Shown here: piece after piece, positions 51,114 through 61,834 of the stretch
How positions within the stretch are numbered: the first letter of the stretch is position 1
Layout: each line of letters opens with the position of its first letter
NCBI GenBank assembly: GCA_024734495.1
Contig: JALMQS010000068.1
Span: 1,458,075-1,522,074 of the forward strand
Direction of reading: 5' to 3'
DNA length: 64,000 nt
Source of the DNA: Forficula auricularia
Taxonomy: Eukaryota; Arthropoda; Insecta; Dermaptera; Forficulidae
Notes under the pieces: generated by a model
The model's input: only the letters and a program-made list of their open reading frames with translations
What the model was told of the DNA's origin: nothing
The model's database searches: none
Made by a program: the position numbers and the translations under genes

Positions 51114-52363
51114 GGACCCGTCCATAAATTACGTTACATAGTAGGAGGGGAGGGGGCAACACAAGATTTATGACAAAATGTGACAAAATGGGGACCCGGG
51201 TATCCTAAAAATTGTGATGTCACAAAAGTCAAATTAAATTTTTTTAAAAATTTTTATATATATTTTTTCGATTTCAGGTTGGTATAGTTAGTCTAGATAA
51301 AAAATTGTAAGGAAGCAATTTTTAGAAAAAACACTTAAATTTTATAAAATTATTAAATTATACTATATACTATTTGTCTAGATTAATTTGTAACAACGCT
51401 AAGAGAAATTTCTCTAAAAAATGTCCCTCTTGCCTAGAATCGAACCTACGAACTCTTGAACTAAGGTCATTAGCTTTAACCACTAGACCAATCTAACATT
51501 AATATATATACCATGATTTCTGTTACTAAAACTATAAATTTTTGATTTAGACTTTGTGTCGAGATAATATTGTATTCATTTGAACTCGAATGAAAATGAA
51601 AAAATACCAATAGATTTTAAATTAAGAAACATTAAATATATATTAATTAACGAGGCAAATTTGAAATATATTGTCAGCTCGGATTTTAAACTGATGGCTC
51701 CAATCGATTTTCATTAACCAGGCAAATTTGAAATATAATTGTAATTTTGAAATGAAAGACTCCGATTCATTTTAAATTAAGAAACATTAAATATATTTTT
51801 TAAATTTAGGGAACGAAGAAAAGATTATTTTTATTACAGACAAAAAGATCAGCCGCGGCTCGAATTAAATATATTTTTTGTAATTAATTAAATTAAATGA
51901 ACCGAGTAAATTTGAATAGTTTCCGCAGCCTGCGAATTTTTTGCAGTTCATAAATCATTTCATTGTTTTTGTTTTGTAAAGGAAAAATGAAATTTAAATT
52001 TAAATTTTAAATTTAAATATATTCATAATTATTCCTCCCCCCCCCCCCCCGCCACTCAAAAATTAAAGAGGCGAAACTTTTAAGAGACGATGTATTTTCG
52101 GTAGTTTACGGGTATACATTTGGAGTGTGGTTTTTTAAGAGGAATAAAATTTTTTGACCGAGACGCTGCCCGCCAGGGCACCAGCTGGAGGGCCGAGCTT
52201 CGAGGGCGTGCCGAAGGCACGCACGAAAAGCTCGTAGAATATAAAAGTGATAGTGTGACGTCTCAATACAAGGAGGCCTCAATGAAAATGTGACAGAATA
52301 TGATACAGGGGAAGGGGGGTCTAAAAATCTTAAAATTCGTGTTACGTAATTTATGGACGCCCC
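51114..52363. mobile_element. TTA-target inverted-repeat element (PIF-like), interrupted by family T
   Basis: Ends GGACCCGTCCATAAATTACG / GGGGCGTCCATAAATTACG with TTA at both edges (51111-51113, 52364-52366). A degraded relative is at 5830. The interior is occupied by an inverse T copy. Confidence 0.65.
51361..52236 (-). repeat. family-T composite repeat with tRNA-like segment, copy 4 (inverse)
   Basis: The longest copy, 876 bp. Minus strand: TACGAGCTTTTCGTGCGTGC, hairpin GCGTGCC-TTC-GGCACGC, the GC-rich block, C-run, AT-rich body, A-box TGGTCTAGTGG (near 51485), B-box GGTTCGATTCTAGG (near 51440), and 3' end TTAATCTAGACAAATAG. Inserted within the PIF-like element. Confidence 0.7.
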
Positions 52364-52520
52364 TTACAGATTCATTTTATAGTATATTTAATTTTTTCTT
52401 TTGTTTTTTTAGTTTGAAAATTTTATAATTTTAATTTTTGAACCCCCCCCCCTTAATTTTTTATTCGATTTCAACTAAAATCTAATCAGTTCTTAATCTC
52501 AATATCCCAGAATCGCTCTA

Positions 52521-53660
52521 CACTGAAAAAACGATATATTTATAGTTAAGAAATTATATTTGATATGAATAGATGGTGAAGTTAATTATGGTGATCTCTG
52601 TTCAATATGAATAAATGATATACTTATTTTAAGTATTCTCATATTTTTGGAGCAACTCTAGATATATTAATAGTTAAGATGCCGCTATTTTAACCAAGCA
52701 CTAATAAGTAAATTATGAAAATATTGTTATTTGAGTAAAATAGTCGTAGAGTTTAATTTAATAGTTGGGTATTTAAATGAAATAATTTGTAATTACAACA
52801 AGAAATGATATATTATTTATAATAAAAAATATTCAAGCTTATATCATTTATATTCATTTGATGTAGAATCTACATTCAATTGAATTATATAAATATTTAA
52901 TTTAATTATTTATTTGGTTGAATTAGGTAATAAGAAAAAATTAATTTAATTTAATTTAATTTAATTTTCTATATATATAAGGTTTTTTTTTTTATAAATT
53001 TTATTAAACCAATTATTTTACATTAATTAATGTATACCTTGTATTTTAGCTTCGATTTCGGAGATTGCTTCTCCACCATCGAGTGTCCTTATTCATATTT
53101 AGTCCGTGTTTTTAATAAGAGGAAAATCTAATTAGATAAAAAACCTCTTTTCCGATAATTATTTAATTCCATTATTCCCCAATCAAGTCGATTGGTTAAT
53201 CTTCCTTCCTCCCATTCTCTTGATTCACCATATTTATAAGGTAATCTAATTTTAATATATAATTAATATTTCTTATAATCTTATAGTGGGTTTTAAAATA
53301 AAAAAAAAACAATTAATAATGTAAACAAAATTTTTGTTATTTTTTTTAAATATCTTAATTATTAAGATATCACTATTTGCAGAAAATCTAAGTCGTTTTA
53401 TGATAGGTAAAAAAACATTCGTTTAGATATGATAAGATGTTTCACTAGAAGTAAACAAAACATTCATTTAATATTAAGAGATATCTAATAGAATAAAATA
53501 GATCAGTCAAGTATATAATATATTTGGATTAAATACCTAAAATTTGGAATGATTTCCATATATCTTGATTATTAATGAAATATCTTTGGAATAAATAAGA
53601 GCTCATTAAAAATGCTCAACTCTATCAATATAATTATTATAAAGAAATTGTTTTGTCAGT
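52521..53660. mobile_element. TA-target inverted-repeat element, about 1.1 kb
   Basis: TIRs CACTGAAAAAACGATATAT / CACTGACAAAACAATTTC flanked by TA (52519-52520, 53661-53662). AT-rich, no transposase, contains an inverse family-X segment (52985-53240). TIR similarity is limited to about 15 bp, so boundaries are provisional. Confidence 0.45.
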
Positions 53661-54299
53661 GTAGAAGATGTCTTTAAGTTGTCTAGAAGATGTTTTCTAG
53701 AGCGAGTGTACTATCAGGGTTGGTGATTTTTTTTATTATTGCTCGAAAATGTGTACTATAAGTATTTTAATTGAATGTTTTCTACATTTGATTCAATCGC
53801 AGAATCAAATGTAGGGAATTTTGTCAAATATTGAGTGAAAATAATATTTGAACTTATATATTTCTAACTTGAAATAATGATCTTAAATAAATTTTTCTAA
53901 TTTTTCTAATTAATATAACAAAGAATAATTGCTATATCAATGAAAATTGTTTTTGACCGCGCTTATTTGAAAAAGATAATTTATCGGATTACGCTATTGG
54001 AGTCTGCGGAGTCTTAAGTCGGGACCAAGAGAGGCTCGGAGACTCCAATAGCGTAATCCGATAAATATCTTTTTTTCAGATGCGCACTGGTCCAAAACAA
54101 TTCTCATTGATACTAGCAATTATTCTTTGTGTATATTAATTAGAAAAATTAGAAAAATTTATATAAGTATTTTTGTTTTGACGTTCCGATTCGCGGAAAT
54201 TGTCCATTTCGAGCCCTGATTGACTATAGATAATAAAATCTAGCTAATCTAATTAGGTCAAGTCTTTAACGCAAGAGAATAAACAAATCAAAAAGTGAA
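53661..54299. repeat. two hairpins
   Basis: 53779-53816: 13-bp perfect stem CTACATTTGATTC/GAATCAAATGTAG with a 7-nt loop. 53890-54165: inverted arms of about 118 bp (from TTTTTCTAATTTTTCTAATT to GGATTACGCTATTGGAGTCT) meeting near 54025. No TSD, no ORF. Confidence 0.6.
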
Positions 54300-54580
54300 G
54301 TAGTTCAAAGGGTATTTATTCAAGCCTTTGACTTGTGAAGTGGCAGAGGTTGAGAGGCCGGGGCCGGGGCACCTGACCTGCTTGAGGCGGATACCTGTAC
54401 CTGGACCTGAACCTGTGACTGCCGCCACTTGACCCGCGAGATCCTCCCTACTGAATTGAATACCAACCAAAAGTCAAACGGTAGCTAACTCAACTCGGGT
54501 ATAAAAAATGGCCTGTATTGTGGGTTCTTCCTGTCCCACGTAACACACCTCGTCCTCGTCTCAAACGATATGTCTTTCGG
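54300..54580. other. GC-rich island with ACCTG tandem words
   Basis: 54368-54420 contains CACCTGACCTG and, after a gap, ACCTGTACCTGGACCTGAACC. The strand-complement words CAGGT/CAGGTA resemble E-box and Zelda-type sites, but simple tandem repetition is the simpler view. The minus ORF 54288-54470 has no recognisable domain. Confidence 0.3.
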
Positions 54581-54909
54581 CTATACAGTAAATGACACGC
54601 TCACTCTCTCTCCATTCATGCTTTTTTTTTAATGTGCTCACACGCCAATTCAAAGAAAGATTTAACATATTAGAAGTTTTCTAAAGGAAAACATTGAAAA
54701 AAAAATGAAAGGAAATCAAAAAATAAGCAAGTGTGTGTGTGTGTGTTATATAAAATGTCAAAGAAAGGATTGTCATTCATAGAATTAACAATCCTTTGTT
54801 ATTTGGCGTGAATTTAATTTGATATATAGCAGTTGAGGCTTTGGTCACCATGGTGATTTAATTGATAAATTAAAGGGGTTTGTGGAGATTCGATGTCCTG
54901 ATTTATTAA
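54581..54909. other. AT-rich with short GT repeat
   Basis: (GT)n at about 54730-54745; nothing else recognised. Confidence 0.3.
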
Positions 54910-55660
54910 AAATTTTTAAGAAAAAAATAAACACCGACTTCAAAAATTAAATGCAACAAATATAAAATACACTAAAAGGTATAAAATAATTATTATCTTA
55001 TTTAGTTACAACTAAACGACGAAATATTAACACGAAATTACTTTTTAAAGTCGGTGCCAAACAAACTATACCTATAAGCGAGCGTACCCGCCAAACGTAC
55101 TAAGTAAGATCCGTCGAGTGCGATTCATAAAAGGTATATGTTTGGCACCAACTTCAAAAAGTAATTTCGTGTTAATATTTCGTCGTTTAGTTGTGACTAA
55201 ATAAGATAATAATTGTTTTATACCTTTTAGTGTATTTTTATATTTGTTGCACTTGATTTTTTGAGGTCGGTTTTTATTTTTTCTTAAAAATTATTTTTAT
55301 TTTTCTCTTTTTAGTGATGTTATTAATAGTGATTATATCATCAGAACTTGACCAAATTAATATGACACCATCCCTAAGACACCCCTTTCGGATAAAAAAA
55401 GAACCATCGAAATCGGTTCATAAACAAAGAGGTTAGGTAAACCTAAACAAACCTAATAAAAAAGGTCTAATACCTATGAAAAAAAAATCGAAAAAAAAAT
55501 GGGACCAATCGGAAGCTAGACTGGACCCAATGCAAAAAAAATTTTCAAAATCGGTTGACAATTGGCGGAGATATGAGGTAACATAGGCACAAAAAAAAAA
55601 AAAAAAAAAATTCAATCGAATAGAGAATCCTCCTCCTTTTTTTGAAGTCGGTTAAAAATT
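54910..55660 (-). mobile_element. foldback element G+H, copy 2
   Basis: G core 54910-55290 (arms ACAAATATAAAATACAC... and inverse, centre AAGCGAGCGTACCCGCC), then an inverse H arm ending TCCTCCTTTTTTTGAAGTCGG at 55653. Confidence 0.7.
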
Positions 55661-56214
55661 GATAATAAATAAATAAATCTTTATTCCTCGATCTGCTTAA
55701 GAGCAAAAGTCCTCGGTGGCTAGGTCCTCGATACAAATCAACTACAAATAATAAAAAGAAAAAAATAGAAATGTATGCTCATTAACAAATAGCATGACCA
55801 TAGATTTCCATCAAAAAGGCCAAAACGTAATTTAAAAATTTTGCGCAAAAACCCAATACCGGGTAAACCAGCGAACCCGGGAATTTGCCATAAGTTGTTA
55901 AGGAACCCGCCTGGTCATCAAGGGTGGTATGACCTCTCTACCTCAGTTCTTCTCTGCTTGTGAGAATTAAATAAAATTTGTACAACTCTAGGACATTGGG
56001 ACAAAATTTAAAATTGATTTAATCATTGGGAGCAGAGAACAATAATCCCAAGTACTAATAGACAAACTGCTCCACAAATCTACCCCAGATCCTACAAATT
56101 AATGCAAACCTATATTAATATTTGAATTAACTAACTCGATATTATGGAGTAACAATTATTAGATGAAACCTTCCCTAAATGAAGAACGACTGAAGAAATT
56201 GATAGATGATAAAA
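55661..56214. other. AT-rich, no gene
   Basis: Nothing recognised between two foldback elements. Confidence 0.35.
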
Positions 56215-58160
56215 ATAATTTTTAAGAAAAAAATAAAAACCGACTTTAAAAAATTAAATGCAACAAATAAAATACACTAAAAGGTATAAAATAATTATTA
56301 TCTTATTTAGTTACAACTAAACGACGAAATATTAACACGAAATTACTTTTTGAAGTCGGTGCCAAACAAACTATACCTATAAGCGAGCGTACCCGCCAAA
56401 CGTAGTAAGTAAGATCCGTCGAGTGCGATTCATAAAAGGTATATGTTTGGCACCGACTTCAAGTAATGCTTCATGTTAATATTTCGTCGTTTAGTTGTAA
56501 CTAAATAAGATAATAATTATTTTATACCTTTTAGTGTATTTTATTTGTTGCATTTATTTTTAACCGACTTCCAAAAAAGGAGGAGGTTCTCTATTCGATT
56601 GAATTTTTTTTTTTTTTTTTTTTTTGTGCCTATGTTACCTCATATCTCCGCCAATTGTCAACCGATTTTGAAAAATTTTTTTGCATTGGGTCCAGTCTAG
56701 CTTCCGATTGGTCCCATTTTTTTTCGATTTTTTTTCATAGGTATTAGACCTTTTTTATTAGGTTTGTTTGGGTTTGTTTAGACCTAACCTCTTTGTTTAT
56801 GAACCGATTTCGATGGTTCTTTTTTTATCCGAAAGGGGTGTCTTAGGGATGGTGTCATATTAATTTGGTCAAGTTCTGATGATATAATCACTATTAATAA
56901 CATCACTAAAAAGAGAAAATAAAAATTTTTAAGAAAAAAATAAAAACCGACTTCAAAATTAAGTGCAACAAATATAAAAATACACTAAAAGGTATAAAAT
57001 AATTATTATCTTATTTAGTTACAACTAAACGACGAAATATTAACACGAAATTACTTTTTGAAGTTGGTGCCAAACAAACTATACCTATAAGCGAACGTAC
57101 CCGCCAAACGTACTTAGTAAGATCTGTCGAGTGCGATTCACTAATAGGTATAGTTTGTTTGGCACCGACTTCAAAAAGTAATTTCATGTTAATATTTCGT
57201 CGTTTAGTTGTAACTAAATAAGATAATAATTATTTTATACCTTTTAGTGTATTTTATTTTGTTGCATTTTTGAATTTTTTGAAGTCGGTTTTTATTTTTC
57301 TTAAAAATTATTTTTCTTTTTCTCTTTTTAGTGATGTTATTAATAGTGATCATATCATCAGAACTTGACCAAATTAATATGACACCATCCATAAGACACC
57401 CCCTTTCGGATAAAAAAAGAGTCGGTTAAAAAGGAGGAGGTTCTTTATTCGACTGAATTGTTTTTTTTTTTTTTTTTTTGTGCCTATGTTACCTCATATC
57501 TCCGCCAATTGTCAACCGATTTTGAAATTTTTTTTGCATTGGGTCCAGTCTAGCTTCCGATTGGTCCCATTTGTTTTTCGTTTTTTTTTCATAGGTATTA
57601 GACCTTTTTTATTAGGTTTGTTTAGACCTAACCTCTTTGTTTATGAACCGACTTCGATGGTTCTTTTTTTATCCGAAAGGGGGTGTCTTAGGGATGGTGT
57701 CATATTAATTTGGTCAAGTTCTGATGATAAGGATCACTATTAATAACATCACTAAAAAGAGAAAAATAAAAATAATTTTTAAGAAAAAATAAAAACCGAC
57801 TTCAAAAAATTAAATGCAACAAATAAAATACACTAACAGGTATAAAATAATTATTATCTTATTTAGTTACAACTAAACGACGAAATATTAACATGAAATT
57901 ACTTTTTGAAGTTGGTGCCAAACATATAGTACATTTTATGAATCGCACTCGACGGATCTTACTTAGTACGTTTGGAGGGTACGCTCGCTTATAGGTATAG
58001 TTTGTTTGGTACCGACTTCAAAAAGTAATTTCATGTTAATATTTCGTCGTTTAGTTGTAACTAAATAAGATAATAATTATTTTATACCTTTAAGTGTATT
58101 TTATTTGTTGCATTTAATTTTTTGAAGTCGGTTTTTATTTTTTTCTTAAAAATTATTTTA
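56215..58160. mobile_element. cluster of three G cores alternating with H arms
   Basis: Order: G (56215-56560), H forward (56560-56925), G (56925-57310), H inverse partial (57310-57424), H forward (57424-57775), G (57775-58160). The unit H-G-H-inverse at 56560-57424 is a large palindrome whose centre is itself palindromic. H carries long T runs (56606-56627, 57460-57478) and TTAGTGATGTTATTAATAG-type text at the G junction. No ORF with a recognisable domain. Confidence 0.7.
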
Positions 58161-59009
58161 AACTTTTTTAACTTAACCTACTCTTAAAAATCAACAACTC
58201 TGCTACTTTTGGTAAGATGTTATTTTCAATTTTTAGTTCTATTTCTCATGCTATGATGTCAATCGGTTGGTATTTTGTCTAATCTTTTATAGAAGGTGAG
58301 AAAAGTTCTCATGTCAAGCTAATTTTTTACGATTGTCGATTATAAAAATGTTGTATGGAACACTGGTCGTTCGATAACGTTCTCTTTCTTTCTCTCTTTT
58401 GGAACAGGTTCCCATATCTTGGATGCTCGCTCTTTTGGCAGGGAAATTAACGCGTGTAATTGTATCTGTTGTTGTTCATAGTTAAAATTGACAAGCCAAG
58501 GCGACATTCGCGTCATTGACTTCTTCAAAACTTACCTACCCTCTGAATACAAAAGAGAATCGTACTCTCCGAACGGAAGTCGATTGTCCTCCAGGGGTCA
58601 TTCAGTTTTTCATTCATACCTACCTTCAAGTCCATTCTCAACAACCTGCAACGTGTTTTACTACGTCGCTTACTATAGGGCTCTGAAACAAGAAAGAAAA
58701 AAAGAATCCATTGAAAAAGCTTAGGAATAAGGTCAGAGGAAGAAAAAAAATCAATTTCGAATTACTACCGATTCGCATTAAGAAATGTCACCGGCGATAG
58801 GGATCAGCTTTCATGGTTTTATGAAGGAATATTTATTGATAAGAATTTAACAACCCGTAGGTAATCTATATTTCTGAATAATTACTTACTAGAAAAAAAA
58901 GTACCTATTACTGAAATTGATCATGATAAAATAAATAATGGGAAAGAAGGAAAGTAGTAAATTCACATCTATGCTTATTATAATCGGCTTGCACGACGCC
59001 GTCGACGTG
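58161..59009. other. mostly single-copy-looking; no gene recognised
   Basis: 58360-58740 is GC-richer with opposed 62- and 78-codon frames lacking domains. 58975-59009 (AATCGGCTTGCACGACG) recurs at 62.9 kb next to a satellite-like monomer. Confidence 0.3.
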
Positions 59010-59900
59010 ATTTTTTAAATTTTAAAACCCACTAATATTTCATGACAAACGAGGGGTGAACCGCGACCTAATATGCTATACACCTACTTCCACTTGTACT
59101 TCCAAATATTTCCAGTACTTCCAAATATTTCCAAGTACTTTCAAATATTCCCAGTAATTCCAAATATTTCCAAGTACTCCCAAATATTTCCAAGTACTTC
59201 CAAATATTTCCAAGTAATTCCAAATATTCCCAAGTAATTCCAAATATTCCCAAGTAATTCCAAATATTCCCAAGTACTTCCAAATATTTCCAAGTACTTC
59301 CAAATATCTCCCAAGTACTCCAAACATTCCCAAGTACTCCCAAATATTTCCAAGTACTTCCAAATATTTCCAAGTACTCTCAAATATTTCCAAGTACCCC
59401 CAAATATTTCCAAGTACTTCCAAATATTTCCAAGTACTTCCAAATATTTCCAAGTAATTCCAAATATTTCCAAGTAATTCCAAATATTCCCAAGTAATTC
59501 CAAATATTTCCAAGTACTTCCAAATATTTCCAAGTACTTCCAAATATTTCCAAGTAATTCCAAATATTTCCAAGTAATTCCAAATATTTCCAAGTACTTC
59601 CAAAATACTTCCAAAGAGGTGTACACCTACTTCCAATCGCGGATCACTCCTCGATGACAAATAACATTTATTAAAATTAGGAAATTTAAATGATTATTTT
59701 AAAACCCACTAATAGTTTATGACAAATAAAATTTATTAAAAATTAGGAAATTTAAATGATTATTTTAAAACCCACTAATAGTTTATGACAAATAAAATTT
59801 ATTAAAAATTAGGAAATTTAAATTATTACTTTAAAACCCACTAATATAATTTATGACATGTAAAATTTATTAAAATTAAGAAATTTAAATAATTATTAAA
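59010..59900. repeat. 66-bp satellite interrupted by A7
   Basis: Units AAACCCACTAATAGTTTATG-ACAAATAAAATTTATT start at about 59654, 59719, 59785 and 59853 (periods 65, 66, 68), with a first unit at 59023-59049 before A7. Single related monomers occur at 10.7, 53.3 and 62.95 kb. Confidence 0.75.
59050..59653. mobile_element. family-A TIR element, copy A7, with expanded minisatellite
   Basis: 604 bp, ends CGAGGGGTGAACCGCG / CGCGGATCACTCCTCG, exact TSD ATGACAAA (59042-59049 and 59654-59661). 59098-59610 is about 25 copies of a 20-bp unit CAAATATTTCCAAGTACTTC, mostly alternating AGTACTTCC and AGTAATTCC versions. Long ORFs through it (up to 194 codons, Trp/Tyr/Leu-rich) are translation of the tandem unit. 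Confidence 0.92.
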
Positions 59901-60074
59901 GAAAGATTCTAAATTTAAGGTTAAAATCTCAAAGATTTTAGTACCGACTTATAGAAATAATTTTATATTGGTTATCAGTGGTGGTTCATCCCCTCATTAG
60001 ATGAACCTGCGAACCAACATGCTTTCCGGGCAATTGATCTAATGAACCCCTTCTGATAAGCAATTTAAATTAAT

Positions 60075-60432
60075 AGTTTTTAAGGAATTTGGTGTTGGTA
60101 CTTGGTGAAACATTTTTTAAAATTATTGGATAAAAATACTTGGTAGGTTTCACATTAAGATATAAAAAATAAAACGAATTTATTTTTGGAGAATCTTTAA
60201 TCTCGATATATATATTTCAGGTGACTAACCCATCTTCAGGAGATACAGAAAGTAACTGACCTGAATAAATCGAAATTGAATACAAGTCAATGGTAAATTT
60301 TTTTTTTTTTAAGATAACAAAAGGGTAAATATTTAAAATTAGTGGAGGGAGAAAGGGTAGGAAGTCTACTTTGGATTAATTTTGAATTTTTTATATCTTA
60401 ATGTGAAACCTACCAAGTATTTTTATCCAATA
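60075..60432. mobile_element. PLE-like insertion with 13-bp TSD
   Basis: 358 bp flanked by exact AATTTAAATTAAT (60062-60074 and 60433-60445). Edge arms GGATAAAAATACTTGGTAGG / inverse. The interior on the minus strand keeps CCTGAAGATGGGTTAGTCACC, a decayed hammerhead-like segment, near 60218-60242. Confidence 0.7.
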
Positions 60433-60445
60433 AATTTAAATTAAT

Positions 60446-61189
60446 TCTATAGGTACTAAAATCTTTGAAACTTTAACCATAAATTTAGAATCATTCTTAA
60501 TAATATTCTGGTTTCAGTCATCTAGTTGATTTTTGAAAAAATTTACCATCTAATTTAAAAAAAAAAGATTCAATTCATCGATTTATTAAATTATTACTTT
60601 AAAACCCACTGCAGAGTCCAGATGGCGTAGCACCCTGGCTATTAAGATGCCCGCCGAATGCGGGCCTCGCAGCTGGTTGAGTTATAGTAAAACTTTGAAA
60701 ATAGTAGATATGAATATAAGAATATGTTTTATACCTATGTTCGTAATAGTTTTTTAGGAACACATTTACCAGAAAAAGACTTGGTTCCAAAGTTTTCTAG
60801 AAAATATAGAACCTATATATATAAGTTCACGGCATTACCTAAGGGGATGAGAAGAGAAAGTGATCAAGGGTGGAGGCCAAGTTGTGTGAGAGCATGGGGC
60901 TTAAGGGTTGAAGATTGTATGACTTTGGAAAGAGATGAGTCCCAGTCTTTAGAATTCAACAGGACTGTTGGTGAATGAACTAAATAGCTCCGTAGTAGGT
61001 GCTCAAATTTGAACGCAAAGGGATGTTGGGATCAGCAAATATTCTGTTATCCGCAAGGCAAGCTTTTCGGGGGATCATGGATTACTTCCCAATACATCCT
61101 AATTATCTATGACAAACTAATGTGGGTTCAGCTATGACTATGGGGAAACTATAGCAAAATTCGGTATTCCTGTCAAGATAATATCATCA
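60446..61189. other. no gene recognised
   Basis: 60605-60690 (GCCCGCCGAATGCGGGCC) resembles 63.02-63.08 kb. An 84-codon frame at 60724-60978 has no known domain. The stretch 60840-61140 is GC-richer and could be single copy. Confidence 0.3.
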
Positions 61190-61640
61190 TCATTGAGTAT
61201 ACAGTCCTAAGACTGGTTTGATGCAACCACCCGTCTCCACTCGACTCTGTCCCCCGCCAGCTGTTTGACCTCTCTAAATGTCTCGCATCCCATATCCCCA
61301 ATTATTTGGTTGAAATATTCTAATCTGGGCCTTCCTCTTTTCTTGGCCACCTCCCCCTCCAAAATATCATCCCCTAAGCAGTCCCCCATGTCTCAGTGTG
61401 TGCCCCATCATCTGACCTCTTCTTTTCTTCAGACTCTTCCACAAGGGTCTTCTTTCTCCGATTCTTCCAAGAACTTCTTCATTTGTAATTTTATCCATCC
61501 ATTTGACATTTCGAAGCCTCTAATCTCTTTCTGTCCGCTTCTCTAATTGTCCAGGTTTCATACCCGTACATGGACAAGATAATATGACTATCAAAATTGT
61601 GCGTGGAAGGATCATACGCCAGAGTTAAGATAGATGGATT
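61190..61640 (-). pseudogene. LINE 3' end (EMWCYRRM-type tail module), copy 3
   Basis: Minus strand in frame from 61389: GDDILEGEVAKKRGRPRLEY, FNQIIGDMGCETFREVKQL, AGDRVEWRRVVASNQS, stop, then TATACTCAATGATGATG tail. Upstream parts (TWTIRE-like, RKRLEAS) are frameshifted, and the EMWCYRRM box itself is deleted here (61505-61515). Same family as 22.2 and 31.0 kb. The element may continue upstream into the endonuclease fragment beyond A8, but RT is missing between them, so the two pieces are not from one simple insertion. Confidence 0.7.
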
Positions 61641-61677
61641 CCTTACAGATGGATTTTTTATAAACAATGGATTGAAG

Positions 61678-61826
61678 CGAGGGGTGAACCGCGATTAGAA
61701 TTAGGTGTACACGTCTTTGGAATTATGTGGAATTATTTTGGAATTCATTAGATAATGTCTTCTAATTGGAAATGATAGTGGAAGTAGAAGTAGGTGTACT
61801 CGATATTAGGTCGCGGTTCACCCTCG
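61678..61826. mobile_element. family-A TIR element, copy A8
   Basis: 149 bp, ends CGAGGGGTGAACCGCG / CGCGGTTCACCCTCG, exact TSD GATTGAAG (61670-61677 and 61827-61834). It lies at the edge of a LINE endonuclease fragment. Confidence 0.92.
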
Positions 61827-61834
61827 GATTGAAG

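Larger units (their letters stand above)
49212..52510 (+). repeat. family-F dispersed repeat carrying nested insertions
   Basis: F pieces at 49212-49254, 50736-51113 and 52364-52510 join in the order of the 10.9-kb copy once the insertions are removed: CTGATATCGCCATCCAC, TATACACATGGCCCATC, the C runs, TTGAACCCCCCATTTTG, CAGATTCATTTTATAGTATA, then CTAATCAGTTCTTAATCTC. Two independent insertions (A6 at 49255, PIF-like at 51114) split it. Confidence 0.65.

Noticed and set aside
59076..59660. 194-codon ORF (Trp/Tyr/Leu/Gly-rich) and its two overlapping frames
   Set aside because: All three long frames are translations of the 20-bp minisatellite in A7. The period is not a multiple of 3, so the frames cycle through the same words.
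60724..60978. 84-codon ORF as a host gene
   Set aside because: No domain, no splice signals, partly AT-rich; not enough to support a gene.
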